Shown here one piece after another: positions 1-5,807 of a stretch of DNA of 13,977 nucleotides. Origin of the DNA: an uncultured Lachnospiraceae bacterium (GTDB lineage Bacteria; Bacillota; Clostridia; Lachnospirales; Lachnospiraceae); assembly GCA_934371505.1 (NCBI GenBank), contig CAKRNW010000056.1, positions 1-13,977 on the forward strand, written 5' to 3'. Numbering within the stretch: position 1 is the stretch's first letter; the number at the start of each line of letters is the position of its first letter. The notes beneath the pieces were generated by a model. That model made no database searches. It was not told where the DNA came from and worked only from the letters and a program-made list of their open reading frames with translations. The translations under genes and the position numbers were made by a program.

Positions 1-32
1 CCGATGGGATTTTGCATTACTGAATCATTATC

Positions 33-959
33 TTACGGTCTCAGCAGTAAATGCTTCGACCTGTACTGAATAGTTGCATTTTTCTTTAATATTCCGTAAC
101 TACTTAGAACCCCTACATATTCTCCATTATTATAAACAAACGGTCCGGCTTCTGCAGCTTCTCCGAAATATTCCGGTCTTAATGACATGATTTCGAGCAG
201 CTCATCCATAGTGTTCACCCTTGTTGCCTGATATGGTTGTTCAAAGGCAATCTTTTCTACAAATAAATAGTGATCACTGCACTTTATCAGTACCCCTGCA
301 TGTCCTACGAAAACAACGTCAGAATAAGGATCATATATTACTATGCTCAGAAGAGACATGTTCTCACTATCTATCCTGAATCCATACTTGTCCCAGCTAT
401 CAGAAAACACAGTTTCCGGGTGTTTATCATCCGTTACGCTTTTTTCACCATATAGTGTAGTAAATATATCTCTGTCTTCTTTTATGGTCTCATATCTTCC
501 TACATTATCTATCGCTTCTGTGTCAAACATTAAATAAGTACCCTCGTACTCTTCTTCCGTTGATTCTGCAGACAGCACCTCATCCAGCAGAAGAAAGGCT
601 GTCATTCTGCAGTCAGCATCCGAATAGTCATGCTCTTTCTCCCAGCCATCCATGCATTTACCTACATCTACTTTCAGCTTATACGGATCTGACCAGGTAT
701 CTTCAAGCATTGCATTTTTGCCGGCAGTATCAGCAAAATCGGCTGCCCATTCCTGAAATATATCTACATGGGAAGCTCCCGCAGATCTCAGCTCCTTAGA
801 TACCTCTTCAATTGTATTGCTGCCTCCCATGTATGTTGCAGCCGGTATCTTTTGTCCATGCCCTGTCTGAGTGCCCATACAGGCATTCAGCAACATGGAC
901 GGAAGCAAAATAACAGCAAATATTTTAATTACCGTCTGCGCATTATTTTGTCTTTTCAA
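33..959 (-). CDS. DUF4300-family lipoprotein
   Basis: Predicted secreted lipoprotein of 308 aa. A hydrophobic N-terminal segment (about residues 10-26) ends in a lipobox LLNAC, so Cys27 would be lipidated and the rest would sit on the outside of the membrane. The body resembles, from memory, the DUF4300 family: a segment with a conserved CRMTAF stretch, LMFDTEAI, then FVGHAGVLI and LFVEKIAFEQPYQA toward the C-terminus. The GHAGV/FVEK block looks like a papain-fold-like arrangement, but no catalytic set can be assigned. The start is a TTG preceded by GGGAGAGG at a normal distance, and it overlaps the end of the preceding lipoprotein gene by 17 bp, so the two are probably co-transcribed and translationally coupled. 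The function is unknown; the family match is recognition, not a search result. No terminator is visible in the last 32 bases of the window. Confidence 0.8.
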   Translation of the reverse strand: MKRQNNAQTVIKIFAVILLPSMLLNACMGTQTGHGQKIPAATYMGGSNTIEEVSKELRSAGASHVDIFQEWAADFADTAGKNAMLEDTWSDPYKLKVDVGKCMDGWEKEHDYSDADCRMTAFLLLDEVLSAESTEEEYEGTYLMFDTEAIDNVGRYETIKEDRDIFTTLYGEKSVTDDKHPETVFSDSWDKYGFRIDSENMSLLSIVIYDPYSDVVFVGHAGVLIKCSDHYLFVEKIAFEQPYQATRVNTMDELLEIMSLRPEYFGEAAEAGPFVYNNGEYVGVLSSYGILKKNATIQYRSKHLLLRP

Positions 960-1275
960 CAGAGATTACCTCTCCCTCAAATGGGTCTACCTCAGAAACT
1001 GTTCCTGTATATTTTACAGTCACGGTATCACCGTTGCTGACATTCTCCAGACCTTCCGGCTTTTCTTCAAAAGTAAAGCCATATGAAGTGCCATTCTTAT
1101 CTGTAACAACAAACATGAAATCTTTTATCTCATCTATCGTTCCTGTCAATTCTTTTCCCTCTGCTGTTTCTTCCTGTTTCACGGACTCACTGCTATTATT
1201 TGTCTGTCCGCAGCCTCCTATCAGTCCGGCACTAAGCATTAAACCCATTAAAACCGTGATTAATTTCTTCTTCAT
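943..1275 (-). CDS. small lipoprotein with C-terminal beta-rich domain
   Basis: A 110-aa protein starting MKKKLITVLMG. The start is set at 1275 because AAAGAGG lies 10 nt upstream of that ATG, while a longer version would begin at a TTG with its ribosome site inside the gene. The hydrophobic signal ends in LIGGC, a good lipobox, followed by a Ser/Asn/Glu-rich linker. The remaining ~65 residues (GTIDEIKDFMFVVTDKNG through VKYTGTVSEV) alternate hydrophobic and polar positions and look like a small OB-fold-like beta barrel of the kind seen in short extracellular Firmicutes lipoproteins. No catalytic residues are visible. The 3' end overlaps the TTG start of the DUF4300 lipoprotein gene, so both form one operon. 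The function is unknown. Confidence 0.8.
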   Translation of the reverse strand: MKKKLITVLMGLMLSAGLIGGCGQTNNSSESVKQEETAEGKELTGTIDEIKDFMFVVTDKNGTSYGFTFEEKPEGLENVSNGDTVTVKYTGTVSEVDPFEGEVISVEKTK

Positions 1276-1313
1276 TATCAATATACCTCTTTCCAATATA
1301 TTCTTAATACTTC

Positions 1314-1340
1314 CTCTTCAAAATACACTCTTCAAAATAC
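1314..1340. repeat. 13-bp direct repeat, two tandem copies
   Basis: CTCTTCAAAATAC occurs at 1314-1326 and again at 1328-1340, a 14-bp period. It sits in the 5' untranslated region of the lipoprotein operon, between its predicted promoter and the start codon. It may be a protein site or simply a slippage product. Confidence 0.7.
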
Positions 1341-1395
1341 CTTACTATTTTATTTGTGTAAATAGGATGCTCCTAAAATTTAAGAAATATTTATT

Positions 1396-1404
1396 ATTAT
1401 ACCA
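1396..1404 (-). promoter_or_regulatory. extended -10 promoter for the lipoprotein operon
   Basis: On the minus strand TGGTATAAT gives a perfect -10 hexamer (1396-1401) with the TGn extension (1402-1404). No good -35 box is found at the usual distance, which is common for extended -10 promoters. Transcription would begin near 1389, about 115 nt before the ATG at 1275. Confidence 0.5.
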
Positions 1405-1451
1405 ACATGTCATATTGAGCTTGTACGTCAGCAGCCTTCTTTTGAAATCAA

Positions 1452-1548
1452 TCAAAATACGGATTCTGGCATAGATACACCTTCTTTCTTTTCACTTTTA
1501 AATCTACATGGCTACCTATATTATATCCATAATTTATTCATTTGACCA
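1452..1548 (-). promoter_or_regulatory. possible second upstream promoter with a six-codon ORF
   Basis: Minus-strand TGGTCA (1543-1548), 17 nt, TATAAT (1520-1525) makes a plausible promoter. Downstream, AAGAAGG precedes an ATG at 1472 that opens only six codons (MPESVF, stop at 1452). This could be a leader to the lipoprotein operon or the front of a gene that has decayed. No homologous product can be recognised. Confidence 0.3.
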
Positions 1549-1562
1549 TAATTGTATTACTT

Positions 1563-1724
1563 CTATGGTGCTTCATACCTTTTTATTCCTTGGATATTGC
1601 CATACATTGCACCATTTCCGGCTGACATCATCTTTTTTACTGTGGCTTTATATTGTTTGCTGTTTGTGTTAATCCCGGCAACGACAGGATTGGATATTCC
1701 ATTTTTTACTTCGTCTAATTTCAT
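1563..1724 (-). pseudogene. 53-codon ORF, probable remnant of a larger gene
   Basis: An open frame of 53 codons (MKLDEVKNGISNPVVAG at the start, IQGIKRYEAP at the end). The segment containing GINTNSKQY and the downstream MMSAGNGAMYGNIQ resembles the N-terminal part of longer Clostridia hypothetical proteins, which continue after the equivalent of IQAIK. Here the frame stops right after that block, so it looks like an N-terminal stub rather than a whole protein. There is no convincing ribosome site before the ATG (TTTTCAG). The resemblance is from memory and should be treated as weak. It could also be a genuine small protein. Confidence 0.35.
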
Positions 1725-1771
1725 CTGAAAACATGACATGTTATAAATTATGAACCGTTTTACACTTTTCC

Positions 1772-1800
1772 TTGCATCAACTCATAAGATATGTTATATT
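1772..1800 (+). promoter_or_regulatory. promoter of the predicted antisense RNA
   Basis: TTGCAT (1772-1777), 17 nt, TATATT (1795-1800), with a TG at 1792-1793 giving an extended -10. This is one of the best sigma-A-like promoters in the window, and no plus-strand protein gene follows it. Predicted transcription start A1807. Confidence 0.65.
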
Positions 1801-1808
1801 ATGCGCAG

Positions 1809-1839
1809 AAAAAGGGAAAGCCAGAGAAGCGGCTTACCC
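1809..1839 (-). terminator. rho-independent terminator of the toxin mRNA
   Basis: Read on the minus strand, a hairpin with arms at 1831-1839 and 1814-1822 (eight pairs, one mismatch, 8-nt loop) is followed directly by TTTTTC. The same bases form the 5' hairpin of the plus-strand RNA, so the two transcripts would be complementary over nearly the full antisense RNA. Confidence 0.6.
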
Positions 1840-1867
1840 GAATATATTAAATAACTGTTTTATCAAC

Positions 1868-1906
1868 AGCCGTCATTATTCGCAGTAATGGCGGCTATTT
1901 TCGTTT
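1868..1906 (+). terminator. rho-independent terminator of the antisense RNA
   Basis: AGCCGTCATTA (1868-1878) pairs with TAATGGCGGCT (1886-1896) through 11 pairs including one G-T, with a 7-nt loop, followed by ATTTTCGTTTT. On the opposite strand the stem begins at the stop codon of the small peptide gene. Confidence 0.7.
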
Positions 1907-2017
1907 TCCCTTGAAAATCGTGTAGCACAATCCAACAAGGGCGCAAATGAATATTCCAATCTGAATTAATTGTTCCGGAACCCCTATAAAATAAGCATTC
2001 TTAGGATTATTTCTCAT
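1895..2017 (-). CDS. small hydrophobic toxin-like peptide (holin-like toxin type)
   Basis: A 40-aa peptide. Residues 17-35 form one membrane-spanning helix (LIQIGIFICALVGLCYTIF) and the tail is basic (KGKRK), the usual design of the short holin-like toxins of Firmicutes type I toxin-antitoxin systems. The only in-frame ATG is at 2017, inside the end of rlmI (11-bp overlap). It has an AGG six bases upstream, and it adds a polar N-terminus (MRNNPKNAYF) that is unusual for such toxins. A better-looking AGGGG lies within the frame, just before the VPEQL codons, but no standard start codon follows it. The copy may therefore have lost its original start, or may use a rare one. The product would act at the cytoplasmic membrane. 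Identification rests on shape, gene arrangement and resemblance, not on a database match. Confidence 0.5.
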   Translation of the reverse strand: MRNNPKNAYFIGVPEQLIQIGIFICALVGLCYTIFKGKRK

Positions 2018-3209
2018 CCACCACCTGAAAAATGTAGAACTTCAAATAGTAGCTCTCGTCTGCCGCCCAGAGGATGGGGTGGTCGGGTGACTGAGTGCGG
2101 AACTCCACCTGGCGGAGCCGTTTGTGAGCGGAGCGGGCCGCCTCCTGGATAGTTTTTGCCAGGAGCTCCTGGGTCATGAAGTGGGAGCAGGAGCAGGTTG
2201 CCAGATAGCCGCCGTCCTTCACAAGTTTTAACCCCTTCATATTGATTTCACGATAGCCCTTGATGGCATTCTTCGTGGCTTCACGGGATTTGGTAAATGC
2301 CGGAGGATCCAGGATTACAACATCATATTTTTCTCCCTCCTGTGCCAATCCCGGCAGTTCATCCAGCACATTGGCACAACGGAAATGTACCGTCTGCTCC
2401 AGATGGTTACGTTTGGCGTTTTCCTGAGCCTGTTGAATGGCATACTCGGAGATATCCAGTCCTGTCACATCCGTCGCCCCCGCCAGTCCTGCATTGAGGG
2501 CAAAGGTACCCATGTGGGTAAAGCAGTCCAGCACTTTTTTGCCTTTACAGATGCGCTGCATGGCAAGGCGGTTATATTTCTGATCCAGAAAAAATCCTGT
2601 TTTCTGACCATTAACCACATCTACCAGATAACGGACGCCGTTTTCCTGAATTTCCACGCTGGTATCAAATTCATCGCCGATAAAGCCTTTGACTTTGGTC
2701 AGTCCTTCCTTGGTGCGCTCATTGGCATCACTGCGCTCATAGACACCGCGGATCTGGATACCGTCTGCCTTCAGAATTTCTTTTAAAAGGTTCACAATGG
2801 TCAGCTTAAAAGCCTCCATCCCCAGTGCCAGACACTGAACCACCAATACATCCTCGTACTTGTCCACCACCAGACCAGGGAGAAAATCCGCGTCACCAAA
2901 AATAATACGGCAGCTGGAAGTGTCCACCGTGGTTTTGCGATAGTCCCAGGCGTTCTGTACCCGCATCCGTAGAAATTCTTCATCAATGGGCTGGTCAATG
3001 TGCCGGGTCATGAGCCGAATCCGGATTTTGGAGTTCTGGTTGATATAGCCACGCCCCATGGGATAGCCGTCAAAGTCCCTTACATTCACAAGCTCTCCGT
3101 TTTTAAAGCTTCCGGTAATGGTGTCAATCTCATTATCAAAAATCCAGAGTCCTCCGGCTTTAATGATACGTCCTTCTCCTTTTTTCAAAGTGACAATCGT
3201 GTCATTCAT
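2007..3209 (-). CDS. rlmI: RlmI-type 23S rRNA cytosine methyltransferase
   Basis: A 400-aa class I S-adenosylmethionine-dependent methyltransferase of the RlmI (YccW) family, which makes 5-methylcytosine at position 1962 (E. coli numbering) of 23S rRNA. Visible order: an N-terminal PUA-like RNA-binding domain (about 2-75), a central linker domain with GQKTGFFLDQ (201-210), SAM motif I VLDCFTHMGTFAL (226-238), DPPAF (301-305), and TCSCS (338-342) holding the likely catalytic cysteine. Length fits the family. The ATG at 3209 has AAAGGA at a good distance, and the gene overlaps the stop of the Fur-family gene by 8 bp, so it is translated from the same mRNA as the metal exporter and regulator. 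The placement is odd, since its job has no obvious link to metals. The exact target base is inferred from the family. Confidence 0.88.
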   Translation of the reverse strand: MNDTIVTLKKGEGRIIKAGGLWIFDNEIDTITGSFKNGELVNVRDFDGYPMGRGYINQNSKIRIRLMTRHIDQPIDEEFLRMRVQNAWDYRKTTVDTSSCRIIFGDADFLPGLVVDKYEDVLVVQCLALGMEAFKLTIVNLLKEILKADGIQIRGVYERSDANERTKEGLTKVKGFIGDEFDTSVEIQENGVRYLVDVVNGQKTGFFLDQKYNRLAMQRICKGKKVLDCFTHMGTFALNAGLAGATDVTGLDISEYAIQQAQENAKRNHLEQTVHFRCANVLDELPGLAQEGEKYDVVILDPPAFTKSREATKNAIKGYREINMKGLKLVKDGGYLATCSCSHFMTQELLAKTIQEAARSAHKRLRQVEFRTQSPDHPILWAADESYYLKFYIFQVVDEK

Positions 3210-3693
3210 CCGCGTTATCCTTTCTGTTGTCTTTTCCTGCAGCTTTACAGTCCTTGCAGTAGCCGTAAAGTTCCAGTTTATGTCCTGTCACGGTAAATTC
3301 AGAACGACTCATATCCGGCAGCATCCGGTGTTCAAAGGGACAATGCTCCAGTGGAATGAGCTTATGGCACCCCAGGCAAAGAGCGTAATGGCGGTGTCCG
3401 CGATTCAACTCATAAACTGCGTTTTCTCCGCCGGGAAGAGTGGATTTGCTCACCAGATTTTTCTCCTCAAAGGCAGCCAGAATCCGGTACACCGTGGAAA
3501 TTGCATAAGCACTTTTATTTCCGGTATGGGTGAGCAGGTGCTGGTATATTTCCTGAGCTCCCAGCGGTTCCTCAGCAAGTGCCAGGATTTGAAATACTTC
3601 TTCCCTTTGTTTTGTTTTTTTCAATCCGGTATCCTCCGGAAAAATGGGAATTTCCGGTAGTTTATCATGTGTATGTATCATTTTAGTAACCAT
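3202..3693 (-). CDS. Fur-family metal-responsive repressor
   Basis: A 163-aa Fur-superfamily regulator. The N-terminal winged helix spans about 25-85 (TKQREEVFQIL, then STVYRILAAFEEKNLV as the recognition-helix region), followed by the dimerisation domain with the HRHY element (100-103). Two CxxC pairs, Cys106/Cys109 and Cys146/Cys149, form the structural zinc site. His110, His117 and Cys118 add further potential ligands. Which metal it senses cannot be read from the sequence; Zur-, Mur- or Fur-like roles are all possible. It lies 12 bp after the metal exporter gene and overlaps rlmI by 8 bp. A Fur-like inverted repeat in front of the operon suggests autoregulation and control of the exporter. 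The ribosome site before the ATG is weak (GCGAAAGAAAC), so its translation may be coupled to the exporter. About 18 N-terminal residues precede the usual start of the fold. Confidence 0.85.
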   Translation of the reverse strand: MVTKMIHTHDKLPEIPIFPEDTGLKKTKQREEVFQILALAEEPLGAQEIYQHLLTHTGNKSAYAISTVYRILAAFEEKNLVSKSTLPGGENAVYELNRGHRHYALCLGCHKLIPLEHCPFEHRMLPDMSRSEFTVTGHKLELYGYCKDCKAAGKDNRKDNADE

Positions 3694-3705
3694 GTTTCTT
3701 TCGCA

Positions 3706-4599
3706 CTATTTCATTTGTAAAGTAATCCCAAACAGTTCAATAAGCAATCCCGAAACCACACCTATTGCATATAAAAGTCCAAGAATCTTCAGGTTTTCCC
3801 TTGGGTGATCGTTGACTTTAAAGAGTACAAGGAGTCCCACACCTGCGCTGACCAGGAGTCCTGCCATCATAGGGCCTGCAGAAAGCAGTCCTTCCAGGTA
3901 AAGCTGGGTAATCACCACAGAAGCGGCACAATTGGGGATCAGTCCGATCAATCCCGCTGCCAGTTCACCGATTACCGGCCGATTTAAAATAAAAGAAGAA
4001 AGTGTATCTTCGCCAATATAAGCAATCACCAGATTCAGTAGAAAGCTGATAACCAGAATATAAACAAAAATCTCCACGGTATGTTTCAGGGCAGAAGGAA
4101 AAATTCCTTTTTCATCACAGTGGCAATGCTCATGCTCGCACATATGATGAATATCAGGCAGATGATGCGGGTCTTTCATATGGGTAAAGCGAAGAAATTT
4201 CTGGTGGATAAAGTCAATGGCAAAACCGGCAATCATACCGATTACAACCTTCACAAACAGTATTTTTAAAATTAAAAGAATGGATACTTTTTCTGAAATC
4301 AGAATCGGCAGCATCTCATCCGAGGTGGACAGGTAAATAGCAATCAATGTGCCCAGGGTAATCACTCTGCCGGCATATAAATTGGTGGCCGCTGCGGAAA
4401 AACCACACTGGGGGACAATACCCAATAGAGAGCCATAGAGAGGGCCAATCTTTCCGGAACGCTCCACGAGTTGGTTCGACTTATCACTGGTTTTATGTTC
4501 CAGGTACTCCATTGCCAGATAAGTTATAAATAAAAAGGGCAGCAGCTTCACACTGTCAATTAAGGCATCCAGTGCCACTTCGCAAATCAAACTCCACAT
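3706..4599 (-). CDS. DUF2899/ArsP_2-type heavy-metal exporter
   Basis: A multi-pass membrane protein of 297 aa, about eight to ten segments, of the family annotated as putative 10TM heavy-metal exporter or putative manganese/arsenic efflux protein. Two related halves are visible, each with a signature: GIVPQCGFS (60-68) and GLIPNCAAS (219-227), each followed by T and LY within nine residues. Between them is a cytosol- or surface-exposed loop rich in His, Cys and acid (about 140-162, with HH, HHMCEHEHCHC), a likely metal-binding site. The start at 4599 is chosen because AAAGGA lies five bases upstream, and a longer reading from 4680 would begin before the predicted transcription start. It is the first gene of an operon with the Fur-family repressor and rlmI. 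Export of a divalent transition metal (Mn, Zn or Fe) seems more likely than arsenic, given the regulator and the His-rich loop; this is inference. Confidence 0.8.
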   Translation of the reverse strand: MWSLICEVALDALIDSVKLLPFLFITYLAMEYLEHKTSDKSNQLVERSGKIGPLYGSLLGIVPQCGFSAAATNLYAGRVITLGTLIAIYLSTSDEMLPILISEKVSILLILKILFVKVVIGMIAGFAIDFIHQKFLRFTHMKDPHHLPDIHHMCEHEHCHCDEKGIFPSALKHTVEIFVYILVISFLLNLVIAYIGEDTLSSFILNRPVIGELAAGLIGLIPNCAASVVITQLYLEGLLSAGPMMAGLLVSAGVGLLVLFKVNDHPRENLKILGLLYAIGVVSGLLIELFGITLQMK

Positions 4600-4646
4600 A
4601 ACAATCCTTTCTGTCACATATGTATTTATGAAAATGTGTTGATGCA

Positions 4647-4665
4647 AATGCGACTCATTCGCATT
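4647..4665. promoter_or_regulatory. Fur-family operator (inverted repeat)
   Basis: AATGCGA, five bases, TCGCATT: a perfect 7-bp inverted repeat. Seen as a 15-mer it is TGCGAATGAGTCGCA, a 7-1-7 layout like Fur, Zur and PerR boxes, with the familiar AAT-G-A centre. It lies just downstream of the predicted start at about 4673 (roughly +9 to +27), so a bound repressor would block transcription of the exporter operon. Confidence 0.6.
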
Positions 4666-4679
4666 CAGATACACGCTCA

Positions 4680-4708
4680 AGAATACGCGACAGGTGAAGT
4701 TTTGTCAA
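4680..4708 (-). promoter_or_regulatory. promoter of the metal exporter operon
   Basis: Minus-strand TTGACA (4703-4708), exactly 17 nt, TATTCT (4680-4685). Transcription would start near 4673, leaving a leader of about 74 nt that holds the inverted-repeat operator. Confidence 0.75.
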
Positions 4709-4713
4709 GAAAA

Positions 4714-4746
4714 AAACGGCAATTCTCGTAAAAAGAATTGCCGTTT
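4714..4746 (-). terminator. terminator of tRNA-Pro
   Basis: A perfect 13-bp stem (4714-4726 with 4734-4746) and a 7-nt loop; on the minus strand the hairpin runs straight into TTTT-CTTG. It ends the tRNA transcript seven bases after the tRNA and precedes the exporter promoter. Confidence 0.85.
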
Positions 4747-4753
4747 GATAAAG

Positions 4754-4827
4754 TCGAAGCGACAGGATTTGAACCTGCGACCTCTGCGTCCCGAACGCAG
4801 CGCTCTACCAAGCTGAGCCACGCTTCG
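4754..4827 (-). tRNA. tRNA-Pro (anticodon CGG)
   Basis: A full cloverleaf of 74 nt: acceptor CGAAGCG/CGCTTCG, D arm GCTC/GAGC, anticodon stem CTGCG/CGCAG with loop TTCGGGA, variable AGGTC, T arm GCAGG-TTCAAAT-CCTGT, discriminator A. The anticodon CGG (4791-4793) reads the proline codon CCG. CCA is not encoded and would be added afterwards. It has its own promoter and terminator. Confidence 0.95.
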
Positions 4828-4867
4828 ATATGTCACAAAAATGTATACTATTTTCGCGACATATTAT

Positions 4868-4897
4868 ATAGTACAGCATACCTGCACTTTTTGTCAA
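4868..4897 (-). promoter_or_regulatory. promoter of tRNA-Pro
   Basis: Minus-strand TTGACA (4892-4897), 18 nt, TACTAT (4868-4873), running into an AT-rich ATAATATG. Start near 4861, about 34 nt before the mature tRNA 5' end. Confidence 0.6.
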
Positions 4898-4920
4898 ATG
4901 TTTTTTCTTATCCTGAAGGC

Positions 4921-4940
4921 AAACAGCCTGAAGGCTGTTT
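4921..4940 (-). terminator. terminator-like hairpin after larE
   Basis: AAACAGCC, 4-nt loop, GGCTGTTT: a perfect 8-bp stem 35 bases after the larE stop. The T-run is short on the minus strand (TTTGCC) and better on the plus strand (TTTTTC). It probably ends the deoB-cbiM-larE transcript and shields the tRNA promoter. Confidence 0.55.
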
Positions 4941-4974
4941 TTCATTACCGGAACGAGATACAAGTGAACAGTAA

Positions 4975-5793
4975 CTATTTTTCCCGAATAGTCTCATTCA
5001 TGCTGCCGGTGCGGTAACCTTTCAAATCTACGGAAACATAATCAAAGCCGTATTCCTTGAATGCCTGTTGAATCTTGTCTCGGGCTTCTTCCTCCATGAG
5101 ACGGTGGATGTCCTGGGGAAGTACCTCGATTCTTGCCAGATTTCCGTGGACGCGGACACGCATCTGCTCAAGGCCCGAATCCAGCAAAAGCTGCTCGGCC
5201 TTGTCCACCCGTTCCAGTTTTTCCCCGGTAATGGTTTCTCCATATACAAAACGGGTCGCCAGGCAGGCATAGGAAGGTTTTTTCCAGGTGGGAAGCTGCA
5301 TCTCTTTGGAAAGTTCCCGAATCTGTGCCTTGTAAAGGCCGGCTTCCCGCAGAGGGCTTTTGATGCCCAGTTCGGAAATGGCAGCCATGCCGGGACGGTA
5401 ATCGCCCATGTCATCCATGTTGGAACCTTCTGCTACTGCTGCCATGCCTTCCTCTTTTGCAATCTCCTTGATTTTGGTAAAAATCGCAGTCTTGCAAATA
5501 TAGCAGCGGTTCTGAGGGTTCTCAGAAAAGCCGGGAATTGCCAGCTGGTCAACCGTACAGCAAATCTGGCGGATGCCTGCTTTTTGGCAGAATTCCTGCG
5601 CCTCTCTGATTTCCCGTCCGGGCATGGCATCTGCCACCACGGTAACAGCAATGGCTTTGTCTCCTAATGTATCATGGGCAGTCTGCAAAAGAAAGGTGGA
5701 ATCTACACCGCCGGAAAAAGCAACTGCAACGCTGCCCAGTCCACGCAGAACCTCCTCCAGTCTTTGTTTTTTCTTATGACTTTCTGATGGCAT
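4975..5793 (-). CDS. larE: LarE, ATP-dependent sulfur transferase for nickel-pincer cofactor
   Basis: A 272-aa PP-loop protein of the LarE family, which adenylates the carboxylates of the pyridinium precursor and donates sulfur to build the nickel-pincer nucleotide cofactor of lactate racemase and related enzymes. SGGVDS (27-32) is the PP-loop. CYICK (97-101) is conserved in the family. KKPSYACLATRF contains Cys177, which fits the sacrificial cysteine (Cys176 of the Lactiplantibacillus plantarum enzyme), so this is likely the single-turnover type rather than the [4Fe-4S] type. The start at 5793 is preferred because AGGAAGGA lies seven bases upstream. An in-frame longer reading to 5856 would run into cbiM. 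The gene begins 14 bp after cbiM, which fits a nickel supply role. The other cofactor genes (larB, larC) and larA are not in the window. Confidence 0.88.
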   Translation of the reverse strand: MPSESHKKKQRLEEVLRGLGSVAVAFSGGVDSTFLLQTAHDTLGDKAIAVTVVADAMPGREIREAQEFCQKAGIRQICCTVDQLAIPGFSENPQNRCYICKTAIFTKIKEIAKEEGMAAVAEGSNMDDMGDYRPGMAAISELGIKSPLREAGLYKAQIRELSKEMQLPTWKKPSYACLATRFVYGETITGEKLERVDKAEQLLLDSGLEQMRVRVHGNLARIEVLPQDIHRLMEEEARDKIQQAFKEYGFDYVSVDLKGYRTGSMNETIREK

Positions 5794-5807
5794 ATCTAAG
5801 TCCTTCC

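Larger units (their letters stand above)
1807..1906 (+). ncRNA. predicted antisense RNA of a type I toxin-antitoxin pair
   Basis: A promoter and a rho-independent terminator bracket about 100 nt with no coding capacity. The RNA would have a 5' hairpin (arms 1814-1822 and 1831-1839, one mismatch), an A/U-rich single-stranded middle, and a 3' terminator hairpin (1868-1896). It runs opposite to the 40-codon hydrophobic peptide gene and is complementary to that gene's last codon, stop and whole 3' untranslated region. This arrangement of convergent toxin mRNA and antitoxin RNA overlapping at the 3' ends is that of TxpA/RatA in Bacillus subtilis. The RNA itself is inferred; no expression data are available. 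Confidence 0.55.

Noticed and set aside
1034..1474. Plus-strand frame of 146 codons
   Set aside because: It runs antisense through the lipoprotein gene and its leader, has no ribosome site and reads like a reverse-strand shadow.
1972..1981. GTTCCGGAAC palindrome within the small peptide gene
   Set aside because: Ten bases only, within coding sequence, with no placement relative to a promoter that would support a protein site.
3118..3660. Plus-strand frame of 180 codons opposite the Fur-family gene
   Set aside because: Shadow of the regulator, whose zinc motifs and winged helix are clear on the minus strand.
4738..4974. Plus-strand 78-codon frame with EATGFEPATSASRTQRSTKLSHA
   Set aside because: This is the well-known false peptide obtained by translating the antisense of a tRNA gene; the cloverleaf explains the sequence.
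5068..5667. Plus-strand frame of 199 codons opposite larE
   Set aside because: The opposite strand carries all LarE motifs; the antisense frame has no ribosome site or recognisable domain.
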